This document shows, in pieces, positions 16,926-24,625 of a stretch of 64,000 bases of DNA. Source of the DNA: Yersinia massiliensis (GTDB taxonomy: Bacteria > Pseudomonadota > Gammaproteobacteria > Enterobacterales > Enterobacteriaceae); assembly GCF_003048255.1 (NCBI RefSeq), contig NZ_CP028487.1:3844001-3908000 (forward strand), given 5' to 3'. Position numbers and translations under genes: made by a program. Numbering within the stretch: position 1 is the stretch's first letter; the number at the start of each line of letters is the position of its first letter. The notes under the pieces were generated by a model. The model was given only the letters and a program-made list of their open reading frames with translations. It did no database searches and was not told where the DNA came from.

Positions 16926-19078
16926 CAGTTAACCGCCACGGGTGTCAGGTGGTTTGCGGCCAAGGGTTGAGCAAAACGCACTATTTGACCGTCGTCGTTC
17001 AAGCGGAAAACACGGTCAAACATCGACAGTACCGTTTCGCTGTGCGTCACGGTGATCAGCGTTTTTTGGTGTTCGCGGCAATGGGACACGATGGTCTGCA
17101 TGACCTGATGGGCAGTGTCTTCATCCAGATTGGCTGTGGGTTCATCCAACACCAATACCGGACAATCGCTGTACATCGCGCGCGCCAGTAATAACCGTTG
17201 GCGTTGCCCTAAAGAGAGCGCCGCATGGCTTTCACGTACCAACGCACTGAGGCCGCCCGGTAACTTATCGATAACGGAAGCTAGTTGCAGACCTTGCAGT
17301 GAGCGTTCAATCCGCAGGCGTTTGTCCGCATCCATATGCCCATCAAACAGCGTGATATTGTTCAAGACGGAGGCGTTGAATAGAATGTCTTCCTGACTTT
17401 GCAGGAAGAACAGCGCATGGGCCTGCTGAAAATCAACGGGCTCGCCATCAACCAATACCTGCCCTTCCTGCGGTGGCATCAACCCAGCCATCACTTTGAG
17501 CAAAGTGCTTTTTCCTGCGCCCGATTCACCCATGATCGCCACACTCTGCCCGCGCATCAGCGATAGCGATAAATCCCGTAATACCGGCTGGCTGGCATCA
17601 TAAGCAAAGCGGATGTGCTGATAGTCCAATTGGCGCGTAAACGCCGGTACCTTGGGCGGTATCGACGAGTGGTTTTCAGGCGGCGTAGGTTGCTCCGCGG
17701 GGAACAAGTCACGAGCGCGGATATCAATCACGTGTAGTTGGTTTTTCTGGATGATCGCAAAGAAAATTTTGGTGATGTACGAGGTGAAAATTTCGCGCAC
17801 AAAGCTGTAAGCGAAAAACTCACCCAAGCTCAGGGTGCCTTGTTTAAGCAGTGGCAACGCCAACAGCATAAAGAACACCATTTCCAAGCTGCCAATCAAT
17901 TGATACAGGCTGTTTTTGACCTGATCGTAGATCTTTTTCTTCTGTAATACGCTGAACAAGGACAGCGCTAATGCGGCAAATACCCCTTGGCGTTGGCTGG
18001 CTAAACCGGCAGATTTAATGGTCGAAAAACCCTGAATGGTTTCCAAAATAAAATCACTTTGCTCAGCGCCTTTAACCTGCAACTGCTGGGTGTAATAACG
18101 GTCGCGATAGATGGCCCAAATACTGATCAGGCCCATCAACATTACGCCAATGGCCGACACCATCGCCAGCAACGGGCTCATATAGCACATCACCGCTAAC
18201 GCAATAGCGCCGATGATCCAGTCGGTGCGTAGGCCGTTATCCAATTCAATTTTTTGTGTGGCCGCCATCTGCCAGTTAGAGAAACGACTGAAGATGTCGC
18301 CGGGCGCGCGCTTGTCGAAGAAATTGAGCGAATGACTGAGCAAACGGGAGAAACCCGCCACACTCTTGAGCACCACAAAGTGTTTGATGTAGCGCTCGGT
18401 GATATAGCGTACGCAGAACGCTAATGACGTCGACACCACAAAGGCCAACAAGAAATAGAAGTAGGGGAAGTCTTTATCGCCAGCTGACGAAAACACGTCA
18501 TTAATGGCGCTGCTAACCATGGTTGGCATAATAAACAGCGTCAGCGAGATTAAAAACGCCAGCGTCATCAGCCAGTAGATGCCACGAACACTTGCCGTCT
18601 CTTTCAGACTCATGCAGTCGAGTGCGCTGTGCCGTTTGCTGCGCTCCATCTTTTTGACCGCTTCAGGATCAGCGGGCGTTTCCGAGTCCAGCACCAGTGC
18701 ATAACCGCTGATATCCGCTTTTAAGGCATCCATCGGTAATAGCTGCTGCCCGATGGCAGGATTCATCACGCAAACGTAGTTACCTTGGCGATAAGCCAGC
18801 AGCACATAGTGGCTCGCGCCGTAATGCAAGATGGCAGGCAGCGGAATGGCCGACAGTTCTTGATGCTCAAAGACCACCGGATAGGCTGGAATGGCCAATT
18901 CGGAGAGAATAGTGCACAGCGTCGCCAGTGAAGTGCCATGTTGTGAGGCAGGATAACGCTCCCGCAAGCTTTCCAACGGCGCGTTGATGCCTTGCGTTTG
19001 TGCCAGCATCGAAATGCAGGCCAAGCCGCACTCATTGGTTTCGCTTTGAAAAACTTGGGTTGGGATTATCGTTTCCAT
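16925..19078 (-). CDS. Peptidase-containing ABC exporter (C39 family, bacteriocin type)
   Basis: Cleaves a double-glycine leader and exports the peptide; 717 residues. The C39 peptidase (about 1-130) has Q11, catalytic C17 in NECGLAC and H90 in GASHYVLL. The third catalytic position, usually Asp in a DP motif, is N106 (MNPAIG). Five to six membrane segments lie between about 165 and 430. The ATPase (about 485-717) has Walker A GESGAGKST, signature LSLGQRQR and Walker B LVLDEPTANLD. The natural substrate in this locus is the 62-residue peptide encoded at 21033-21221, which has a GG site. The gene begins 25 bp after the acyltransferase stop and is translationally coupled to the adaptor gene. 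Confidence 0.92.
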   Translation of the reverse strand: METIIPTQVFQSETNECGLACISMLAQTQGINAPLESLRERYPASQHGTSLATLCTILSELAIPAYPVVFEHQELSAIPLPAILHYGASHYVLLAYRQGNYVCVMNPAIGQQLLPMDALKADISGYALVLDSETPADPEAVKKMERSKRHSALDCMSLKETASVRGIYWLMTLAFLISLTLFIMPTMVSSAINDVFSSAGDKDFPYFYFLLAFVVSTSLAFCVRYITERYIKHFVVLKSVAGFSRLLSHSLNFFDKRAPGDIFSRFSNWQMAATQKIELDNGLRTDWIIGAIALAVMCYMSPLLAMVSAIGVMLMGLISIWAIYRDRYYTQQLQVKGAEQSDFILETIQGFSTIKSAGLASQRQGVFAALALSLFSVLQKKKIYDQVKNSLYQLIGSLEMVFFMLLALPLLKQGTLSLGEFFAYSFVREIFTSYITKIFFAIIQKNQLHVIDIRARDLFPAEQPTPPENHSSIPPKVPAFTRQLDYQHIRFAYDASQPVLRDLSLSLMRGQSVAIMGESGAGKSTLLKVMAGLMPPQEGQVLVDGEPVDFQQAHALFFLQSQEDILFNASVLNNITLFDGHMDADKRLRIERSLQGLQLASVIDKLPGGLSALVRESHAALSLGQRQRLLLARAMYSDCPVLVLDEPTANLDEDTAHQVMQTIVSHCREHQKTLITVTHSETVLSMFDRVFRLNDDGQIVRFAQPLAANHLTPVAVN

Positions 19079-19103
19079 TTTCTACACTTCTTTATGAGTG
19101 ACA

Positions 19104-20102
19104 TTATTCATTAATAAAAAACAGTGAATGTGAGTGCCATAACAGCCAATCTTGTGGGTGCTGCGTCATTGACGTTTCGATCAATTCAGGTAATTTCTTT
19201 TTCACTTCCCGTGCGCTAAGCGCCGGATAGATATGAATTTTTATTTCTTTGTCGTAATACAGGTAATAAAAAACTACCTGAGCTGATAGCGCTCTGGCCA
19301 TGCGGATAATGCCGCTGTGTAAATTGGCGGGGCGGTTAAACAGCTGACAAGACATTTTGGCGGTCTCAGCCATCCGGTTATTGACGGTGTAATCCGGCGT
19401 AATGTCAGGAAAAACCATCATGTTTCGCTTATGGTCAGCCGTTTCCATAATGGCATCCATCAGGTTACCGGCGATTGCGCGGCTATCGGCATGAATGGAG
19501 CAATAAGAGATATTTACGCCACCCATTTGGCGCGCCTGTTCTTCATAGGCTTCAGCACTGGCCGAGACCACCACCGTCGCTTGCCCCGGATAAACCCCTG
19601 CCCCCACCATGCCAGCAAGCACATCAGACACCATATGCAGCGGGGCTAAAATCACGGGGGAGCCGGCATCATGCAATGCTTTGACGTGGCTATCTAACTG
19701 CTGAGTGCAACTCGCTAACTGCGCTAAAACCTGCTTGTTTTGCCCATAAGTGGCGGCCAACTCCAAGATTTGACGCCGTTGAGCGGTACGAATGAAATCC
19801 CGAGCCGAAGGGCTTTTCTGTCCGGCGAGCAAACTTTTATGCCCAACTAGCAAACTTTTATGGCCAACTAGCAAACACTGGCTATTCGCGGCGGCCACGC
19901 GCGCCAGATTTTTCTGCTGCCGCGCCGTTAAGCCGAAAGCTCGGCGCAAGGCACCGAGCATCAAGAGAAAGCGGTAATCACCGTGACGTAATAACCAAAT
20001 AGCCAGTTGGGCCTGCCAGCGAGCGAACACTCGCCCACGAAAAGCCAGCTTATCCAGCTGGTTTTTCCAAGCAAAATAGCCCCATACCGCTAGCAGTCTC
20101 AT
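19104..20102 (-). CDS. LpxL/HtrB-family acyltransferase (lipid A-type), atypical
   Basis: Predicted membrane-associated transferase using acyl-ACP as donor; 332 residues. Residues 145-330 resemble the lysophospholipid/lipid A acyltransferase fold: GSPVILAPLHMVSD, then a long alpha/beta region with MMVFPDITPDYTV and a C-terminal PQDWLLWHSHS, close to the PEQWxW ending of LpxL proteins. The catalytic motif reads H156-x3-D160 rather than the usual H-x4-D/E. A heptad-like repeat (SLLVGHK, about 77-97) lies in a linker. It overlaps the DsbA-like stop by 1 bp. In this cluster the likely acceptor is the precursor peptide or lipid A, with the dedicated ACP as donor; which one is unknown. Confidence 0.72.
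   Translation of the reverse strand: MRLLAVWGYFAWKNQLDKLAFRGRVFARWQAQLAIWLLRHGDYRFLLMLGALRRAFGLTARQQKNLARVAAANSQCLLVGHKSLLVGHKSLLAGQKSPSARDFIRTAQRRQILELAATYGQNKQVLAQLASCTQQLDSHVKALHDAGSPVILAPLHMVSDVLAGMVGAGVYPGQATVVVSASAEAYEEQARQMGGVNISYCSIHADSRAIAGNLMDAIMETADHKRNMMVFPDITPDYTVNNRMAETAKMSCQLFNRPANLHSGIIRMARALSAQVVFYYLYYDKEIKIHIYPALSAREVKKKLPELIETSMTQHPQDWLLWHSHSLFFINE
19814..19876 (-). repeat. Three tandem 21-bp in-frame repeats inside the acyltransferase gene
   Basis: Units 19835-19855 and 19856-19876 differ by a single base; a third, degenerate unit lies at 19814-19834. They encode repeated LLVGHKS/LLAGQKS heptads near residues 77-97. Because the unit is a multiple of three, copy-number change would lengthen or shorten a linker without breaking the gene. 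The near-identity of two units suggests recent expansion. Confidence 0.85.
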
Positions 20103-20803
20103 TACTTCTCCAGCGCCTTATCGTGCTCAAGTAACGACAGCAGATGATCGGAGAACGCTGAGAACTCTCTGTCCTGCAAAGCGATCCATTTCTTGCCGAC
20201 AATAAAGGTTGGGGTGGCATCCACTTTGTAATGCGCTGTCACTGCCTTCATATACTCGAGCAGCGCTTTCACTTCTGCAGACTGGCTAACCTGCTGATAT
20301 TTCGCAACATCAATGCCATTGGCTTTTAACCAAGTCTCAAGCTGGCCCTGATCGCTCAGGTCAATGTTTTCTTCGAGCACCGCCTTGTAGGCACTTTGAC
20401 GATGCTGTGATTCAATGCCCATTACCGATAAGGTGGCAAACATCGGTGCGAAGCGGCCCAACCCAGAAGTTTTATCACTGCTGATATGCAAGCGAACGAA
20501 GCGGCTGCCCTCTGGCATGCGCTTTTCTAAATTGGCGATATTTTCTTCATTGATGGAGCAGTAATGGCAGCCATAGGAGAAAATTTCGATAATCGTTTTG
20601 TCGTCTTTAATCGGGCTGTTAGCAACTTCACTGTCGCTAAGAGAAAACAGGGTTTCTTGTTCATCTTGAGCAAACACAAAGTATTGGTAATAAGCTGTTG
20701 TTATCAATGCAGAAATAATGATAACCACCAGTGTATAGCCGATAAAGAATCCCTTATTTCTAATTATGCTGTTTTTGATCGACAATTCGTTTTTTATAGA
20801 CAT
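20102..20803 (-). CDS. Membrane-anchored DsbA-like thiol oxidoreductase
   Basis: Predicted periplasmic thioredoxin-fold protein that introduces or reshuffles disulfides; 233 residues from the chosen start. A membrane anchor at about 19-45 is followed by the active site FSYGCHYC (C79, C82), a helical insertion, and the cis-proline motif DATPTFIVG near residue 198, the DsbA order. CHYC differs from the CPHC of E. coli DsbA by lacking proline. The start is uncertain: the frame is open to 20857, but the ATG at 20803 has GGAAGTGA upstream. It is the first gene after the four-cysteine peptide gene, so that peptide is the obvious client. Confidence 0.85.
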   Translation of the reverse strand: MSIKNELSIKNSIIRNKGFFIGYTLVVIIISALITTAYYQYFVFAQDEQETLFSLSDSEVANSPIKDDKTIIEIFSYGCHYCSINEENIANLEKRMPEGSRFVRLHISSDKTSGLGRFAPMFATLSVMGIESQHRQSAYKAVLEENIDLSDQGQLETWLKANGIDVAKYQQVSQSAEVKALLEYMKAVTAHYKVDATPTFIVGKKWIALQDREFSAFSDHLLSLLEHDKALEK

Positions 20804-20953
20804 AAAGGTGTATTCACTTCCAAGGTTAAATAAAGACATAAACAGCGATAAAATCACATTTATGTCGGTTAAAATCTGTATTCATTAACATTAAATTAAT
20901 GCGAAAATTCTCAAATTTTAAGATTTGTCGGCACATTAATAAAATCAATAAGA

Positions 20954-20980
20954 CAAGCACAGTCAACTACCCTGTGCTTG
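20954..20980 (-). terminator. Attenuator-like hairpin between peptide gene and maturation genes
   Basis: CAAGCACAG (20954-20962) and CTGTGCTTG (20972-20980) form a perfect 9-bp stem with a 9-nt loop, followed on the minus strand by TCTTATTGATTTTATT. The T-rich tail is interrupted, so it may be a partial terminator that leaves the peptide transcript in excess while some transcription continues into the maturation and export genes. A weaker CGTTAA/TTAACG stem lies at 20991-21015. Confidence 0.6.
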
Positions 20981-21032
20981 CCAAAGGTATCGTTAAATAT
21001 CAATAAAAATTAACGATAACTTTCACGACAAC

Positions 21033-21221
21033 TTATTTGCAGTTAGCAACGTTAGCTGGCGCAGTTGAAGTGCTAGTCACTTTACCGTGCTTATCAGTAC
21101 AAGTTGTCACTGCTTGGCAAGTTAAAGTGGTGCTACCGGTCAGCCACTGATAAGTATCTTTACAAGTTACACCAGTACCGCCAACGATTGTATTGGCATC
21201 AGCCATGTTCATCTTTTTCAT
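21033..21221 (-). CDS. Small four-cysteine precursor peptide with double-glycine leader (microcin/bacteriocin-like)
   Basis: A 62-residue peptide. Residues 1-15 (MKKMNMADANTIVGG) form a short leader ending in GG, a C39 cleavage site. The predicted mature part is 47 residues, rich in T, S and G, with cysteines at 20, 35, 41 and 61, enough for two disulfides. The ATG at 21221 has AAGGA 7 bp upstream. It is the first gene of the 12-kb minus-strand cluster, which supplies a C39 exporter, a DsbA-like protein, an acyltransferase and an acyl-synthesis set. Candidate acylation points are the new N-terminal Thr amine, the lysines and the hydroxyl residues. The activity is unknown: an antimicrobial or signalling peptide is plausible. 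I do not recognise an immunity gene. Confidence 0.8.
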   Translation of the reverse strand: MKKMNMADANTIVGGTGVTCKDTYQWLTGSTTLTCQAVTTCTDKHGKVTSTSTAPANVANCK

Positions 21222-21546
21222 GAAAAAATCCTTAAAGAAAAAATAAAGTTAATTACAGCCTATTATTTAATAGCCCAGTGAAGTGCGCGTTTTTAGTTAT
21301 AATTTAAATATTAACAATCAACCTAAAAACACTGCAATTTTATACTATACAAGCACAACAAATTACAACCAAAATAACATTTATTTATTTTCAATAACAA
21401 CAACAAATAAATGCCGCGAGCGTTCCCTGCTATATTTAAATAACAGTAAAACATCTCACATAATGAATATAAAAATAGCATCTTAATTCACTATCTTATA
21501 TTCATAGTTATCATGCACTAAAATAATTAGTGCATATTATTCTTAT
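21222..21546 (-). promoter_or_regulatory. AT-rich region upstream of the peptide gene (no gene)
   Basis: About 325 bp of strongly AT-rich DNA separates the peptide gene from the fimbrial adhesin end at 21547; it should hold the promoter of the peptide cluster. A small dyad CTATTA-TT-TAATAG lies at 21260-21273, in the leader about 40 bp before the ATG. TTGATT and TATAAC elements occur near 21293-21320 on the minus strand but with short spacing, so no promoter is assigned. A short open frame at 21283-21486 (plus) is not supported. Confidence 0.4.
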
Positions 21547-22350
21547 TTATAGATATGTCATAATCACAACTCCGCTACCACCGAATGTGCCGGTGCTTGG
21601 TAAACCTATCGTATGAAGCGTTGATTCAATCTGGAATGAAGTATTCCCCACACCTGCCGTCACAGTGACACCATTGGATAAGTCTTGCCCTGATGTTTTC
21701 AAGGTCGATGTGAGGTTACCGCTTTGCCCTAAGTCGATATTTTTACCACCGACCAGCGTTAATATCACCGATGTTCTGACGGTACAATTGATGATTAACG
21801 GCTCACTTTTTGTCGCCCCATCAATGGCTTGCTGATTCAAAAGGCCATGATTGATATAGACATCCCCTGTCACTTCACAGGTTTCAGGTGTCGGTGGAAC
21901 CGCACCACAATAAGAGCCAGGGATCACGCGACCACTTAAGTTACCGTCATTCGCTCCCTGCCAATACATCACACCAAAACAACTCCCCACCGCACGTAAT
22001 GGGTCCGGTGTAACTGTCCCCCAACTCCCCGACACACCATTTTTTTGCACAAAAGCAGCTCTCATATCTTGCGCAGTTGCCCCATTGGGAACTAATACGC
22101 GCGTCAATGCATTTGATGGGTTACCACATATTTCAGCATTGGCTGCATTTGAGTAATGGCATATTGCGACAGAACAAGATGATGAGGTACAAAGTACGCC
22201 CGAAGTTTCTTCGCTCGGCCAAGAGAATGTTCCTTGATATTGTGTTCCGACACGCACTTGTGTCGAAACCCAAGCACTGGCTTGGCTATAGAGCGGCAAT
22301 AAGAACAGCACGCAAGCTATTAGCCAAAAATATCCATGATTTAATCGCAT
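21547..22350 (-). CDS. Probable fimbrial tip adhesin, fimbria 1
   Basis: Last gene of fimbrial operon 1; 267 residues, longer than the minor pilins (about 165-185). A signal peptide ends SQASA at about residue 26. The N-terminal part (about 27-150) is rich in cysteine and aromatic residues (CTSSSCSVAICHY, GSCFGVMYWQG) and would be the receptor-binding domain. The C-terminal part (about 160-267), from CEVTGDVYINHG to VVIMTYL, looks like a pilin domain able to receive a donor strand. The ATG at 22350 has GGAACAG about 8 bp before it; an ATG 15 bp upstream has none. Two-domain layout and operon-end position support a tip adhesin. The receptor is unknown. Confidence 0.72.
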   Translation of the reverse strand: MRLNHGYFWLIACVLFLLPLYSQASAWVSTQVRVGTQYQGTFSWPSEETSGVLCTSSSCSVAICHYSNAANAEICGNPSNALTRVLVPNGATAQDMRAAFVQKNGVSGSWGTVTPDPLRAVGSCFGVMYWQGANDGNLSGRVIPGSYCGAVPPTPETCEVTGDVYINHGLLNQQAIDGATKSEPLIINCTVRTSVILTLVGGKNIDLGQSGNLTSTLKTSGQDLSNGVTVTAGVGNTSFQIESTLHTIGLPSTGTFGGSGVVIMTYL

Positions 22351-22467
22351 ATTAGGCTGTTCCATTTATCTAAGTTCCATTTTCTCTTCAGCACGGGTGC
22401 TGTTGATAATAAATTTTAGCGGCAACATATTAATGTCGATGTAGTATCAAACGGGAATAACCGCCGC

Positions 22468-23016
22468 TCAATAATATTGCAAATTAAAGGTCGCCACGGC
22501 ATTAAACTCACCGCGCTTAATTGTGCGTTGACTAATGGCGTCTGGTTCACCTTGAACATAGGCTTTCAGGCTAATCGTATTACTGTTATTGCTCAGAATC
22601 ATTTCGTCACTCGATTGATCTAAAGGCAATAAATTCCCTGCGAGAGTTTCAATACCAATACCCACACCCATATCAGGATCTGACACCGCTAATAACCCCG
22701 GTAATTTAGGGTTATTATTTCCAGTAAACTTAATCGTGACGATATTCCCCAAGGTGATATCGCAATCCACCAGATGAATTTCGAATTGCTTACCTAAAGT
22801 ACGTTGTCTCGAATAGATTAATTTATCGACCACGGGATCAAAACTCATGGTAATAGCTTCATCGCCAGGACGAATGGTGCAGGGTTCAGCCACTAATGCG
22901 CCATGAAAACGCATATTATCTGCCCCCCATGTCGGCATCACAAAAAAGAGATTCAGCATCAAAAAGCTAAATAAAATTCGACTAGGGCGCATCAGCAGAT
23001 TTAATTTTTTCATCAT
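22468..23016 (-). CDS. Fimbrial minor subunit, fimbria 1
   Basis: Periplasmic pilin-type subunit of 182 residues. A long signal peptide ends MPTWGA near residue 32. The mature protein starts DNMRFHGALVAEPCTIRPG, the usual donor-strand extension followed by the first cysteine, and the second cysteine lies in HLVDCDI. The C-terminus FNLQYY has the penultimate aromatic residue seen in chaperone-usher pilins. It resembles the subunit encoded at 28039-28587 (EPCTIRPG vs DTSCAIDPG, similar ends), so it is likely a minor or adaptor pilin. It lies 6 bp after the preceding subunit gene, with AGGAT in front of its ATG. Confidence 0.82.
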   Translation of the reverse strand: MMKKLNLLMRPSRILFSFLMLNLFFVMPTWGADNMRFHGALVAEPCTIRPGDEAITMSFDPVVDKLIYSRQRTLGKQFEIHLVDCDITLGNIVTIKFTGNNNPKLPGLLAVSDPDMGVGIGIETLAGNLLPLDQSSDEMILSNNSNTISLKAYVQGEPDAISQRTIKRGEFNAVATFNLQYY

Positions 23017-23022
23017 GTGATC

Positions 23023-23517
23023 CTATTGATAATCCACGAGTAGTGTGGCGGTCGCCTCAAAGCTCCCTTCAGCTAAGGTCGCTCCTGGAGCTTGAACCGG
23101 CACCGCTTGAAGTACGGGTGGATTACTTTGGTCATAGGGAATACGCGTATTGAGGGTAAAAGCACTACCATTCTTCAGTATGCGAATACCCAAATTTGGC
23201 GTATTCGTTTGGATGGCGGCGGTATCAAAGGTTGTCACCGCACCACTCACGATCGTTATACCCAATTCTGCGCTGCCAACGGGTGAGCTACAGACGGCAG
23301 TGTAAGGCACAGCCCGGGTATAATTGATGCCATCAATTTTATTCACCCCAAGATTTTCCCCAAAAGGAACATCAAGGGTATCCCCCCCACTAATGACACA
23401 GGGTGCAGGGGTAATTAATGTCCCCATGAACAACATGTCATCCGCATAGGTCAGCGTACTGCTCAATGCGAGAAGCATTGCGATAAAACAACTCGATAAC
23501 CATAATCTGTTTTTCAT
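23023..23517 (-). CDS. Fimbrial minor subunit, third member of a tandem paralogous set
   Basis: Pilin-type subunit of 164 residues: signal peptide to about residue 25 (STLTYA), then DDMLFMGTLITPAPCVISGG, a conserved NKIDGINYTRAVPYTAVC block and the C-terminus ATLLVDYQ. It aligns along its length with the two upstream neighbours but is the most divergent of the three. Its ATG overlaps the preceding stop by 1 nt (TAATG), so translation is coupled. Minor or adaptor role; it needs the chaperone and usher encoded upstream. Confidence 0.82.
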   Translation of the reverse strand: MKNRLWLSSCFIAMLLALSSTLTYADDMLFMGTLITPAPCVISGGDTLDVPFGENLGVNKIDGINYTRAVPYTAVCSSPVGSAELGITIVSGAVTTFDTAAIQTNTPNLGIRILKNGSAFTLNTRIPYDQSNPPVLQAVPVQAPGATLAEGSFEATATLLVDYQ

Positions 23518-24005
23518 TACTGATACTCCACAACCATGGTCGCAGTACCGTAAAACGCCCCAGCACTCAAGGTTGCACCGTTTTGTTTGACAGGCACCGC
23601 CTTTAACACGGGGATGGTTGGATAAGAAAAGTTGAATGTGCTATTGAGTGCTAATGCTTGATCATTGCGTAACAGTTTGATGCCCAATGATGAATTATTG
23701 GTACTCAATACATTGTTATCGAAACCCGCACCATTACCTTTGATCGTCATTTTCAACGCATTATTGACAGCAGCATTACAGTTCAATGTATAAGTCACGG
23801 TCTGCATGTACTCTGTGCCATCAACACGAGAAGTCAGAACATCATTGCCAAAATTGACAAGGATGGTACCGCTGTTGTTGATGACACAAGGCGGTGAATC
23901 ATTCAACGTGCCGGAAAACATCATATTATCTGCATAGGCCAACGTACTGCCCAGCGCCAGTACCATTGCAACGGAACAGCGCAACATCAGTGAGTGAATG
24001 TTCAT
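23517..24005 (-). CDS. Fimbrial minor subunit, second member of the tandem set
   Basis: Pilin-type subunit of 162 residues with a signal peptide (SVAMVLALGSTLAYA), a mature start DNMMFSGTLNDSPPCVINN, and the C-terminus ATMVVEYQ. It shares blocks such as PPCVIN, NALKM, GNGAGFD, SLGIKLLRN and LNSTFNF with the gene just upstream, which marks a gene duplication. Start and stop overlap the neighbours by 1 nt each. Together the three paralogues give alternative minor subunits with similar donor-strand pairing. Confidence 0.83.
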   Translation of the reverse strand: MNIHSLMLRCSVAMVLALGSTLAYADNMMFSGTLNDSPPCVINNSGTILVNFGNDVLTSRVDGTEYMQTVTYTLNCNAAVNNALKMTIKGNGAGFDNNVLSTNNSSLGIKLLRNDQALALNSTFNFSYPTIPVLKAVPVKQNGATLSAGAFYGTATMVVEYQ

Positions 24006-24544
24006 TACTGGTACTCCACAACTAAGGTCGCAGTGCCGGAAAAATATCCTGTGCTCAAGGTGCTATTGTTTTGTTTAACCAGCACGGCTTCTAATACCGG
24101 AAGCGTCGGATAGGTAAAGTTGAATGTGCTGTTCAATGTTAATGGCTGCCCATTACGTATCAGTTGGATCCCCAACTGTGAATTGCTCGTTCTCAACTTG
24201 CTGGTATCAAACGTTGCACCATTACCGATGATGCTCATTTTCAATGCATTCGAGGCTGCTGAATTACAGTTCAATGTGTAGTTCACCGGCTGTTTGTAAT
24301 TAACACCGTTAATATTTGACGTCAGAAGGTCATCGCCAAAATTGACATTAATGGTGTTATTGCTGTTGATCACACAAGGCGGCGCAGCAAAAATAGTGAC
24401 CGAGACATTGACCGCAGCAACTTTATTCAGCGCCCAGGCAGAACTGCTTAGCAATGTCGCGGCCCCGATAAAGGTCATCATGACCATCGGTACCCATCGG
24501 GTAGCAACATTACGACTCACAGAACCACTACAAACAAAAGTCAT
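24005..24544 (-). CDS. Fimbrial minor subunit, first member of the tandem set
   Basis: Pilin-type subunit of 179 residues from the chosen start. AAGGA lies 7 bp before the ATG at 24544; the frame is open to 24565 but without a ribosome-binding site. The signal peptide is long (hydrophobic MTFIGAATLLSSSAWA, to about residue 39). The mature part has PPCVINSNNTINVNFGDD, NALKMSIIGNGATFD, LGIQLIRNGQPLTLNSTFNF and ends ATLVVEYQ, closely matching the next gene downstream. Confidence 0.82.
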   Translation of the reverse strand: MTFVCSGSVSRNVATRWVPMVMMTFIGAATLLSSSAWALNKVAAVNVSVTIFAAPPCVINSNNTINVNFGDDLLTSNINGVNYKQPVNYTLNCNSAASNALKMSIIGNGATFDTSKLRTSNSQLGIQLIRNGQPLTLNSTFNFTYPTLPVLEAVLVKQNNSTLSTGYFSGTATLVVEYQ

Positions 24545-24625
24545 CCCATATTCCTTTTTTATCATTCAGTCTGACATTCGCCTGTCGTCTCATGTACTCG
24601 GCGAAAACCGTGCCGAGCTGCACGG

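Noticed and set aside
20954..20980. Small RNA gene between peptide and dsbA-like gene
   Set aside because: Only one hairpin and no promoter evidence; an attenuator or terminator explains it more simply.
21283..21486. Second small peptide gene upstream of the precursor
   Set aside because: No GG leader, no cysteine pattern and no ribosome-binding site; composition reflects AT-rich intergenic DNA.
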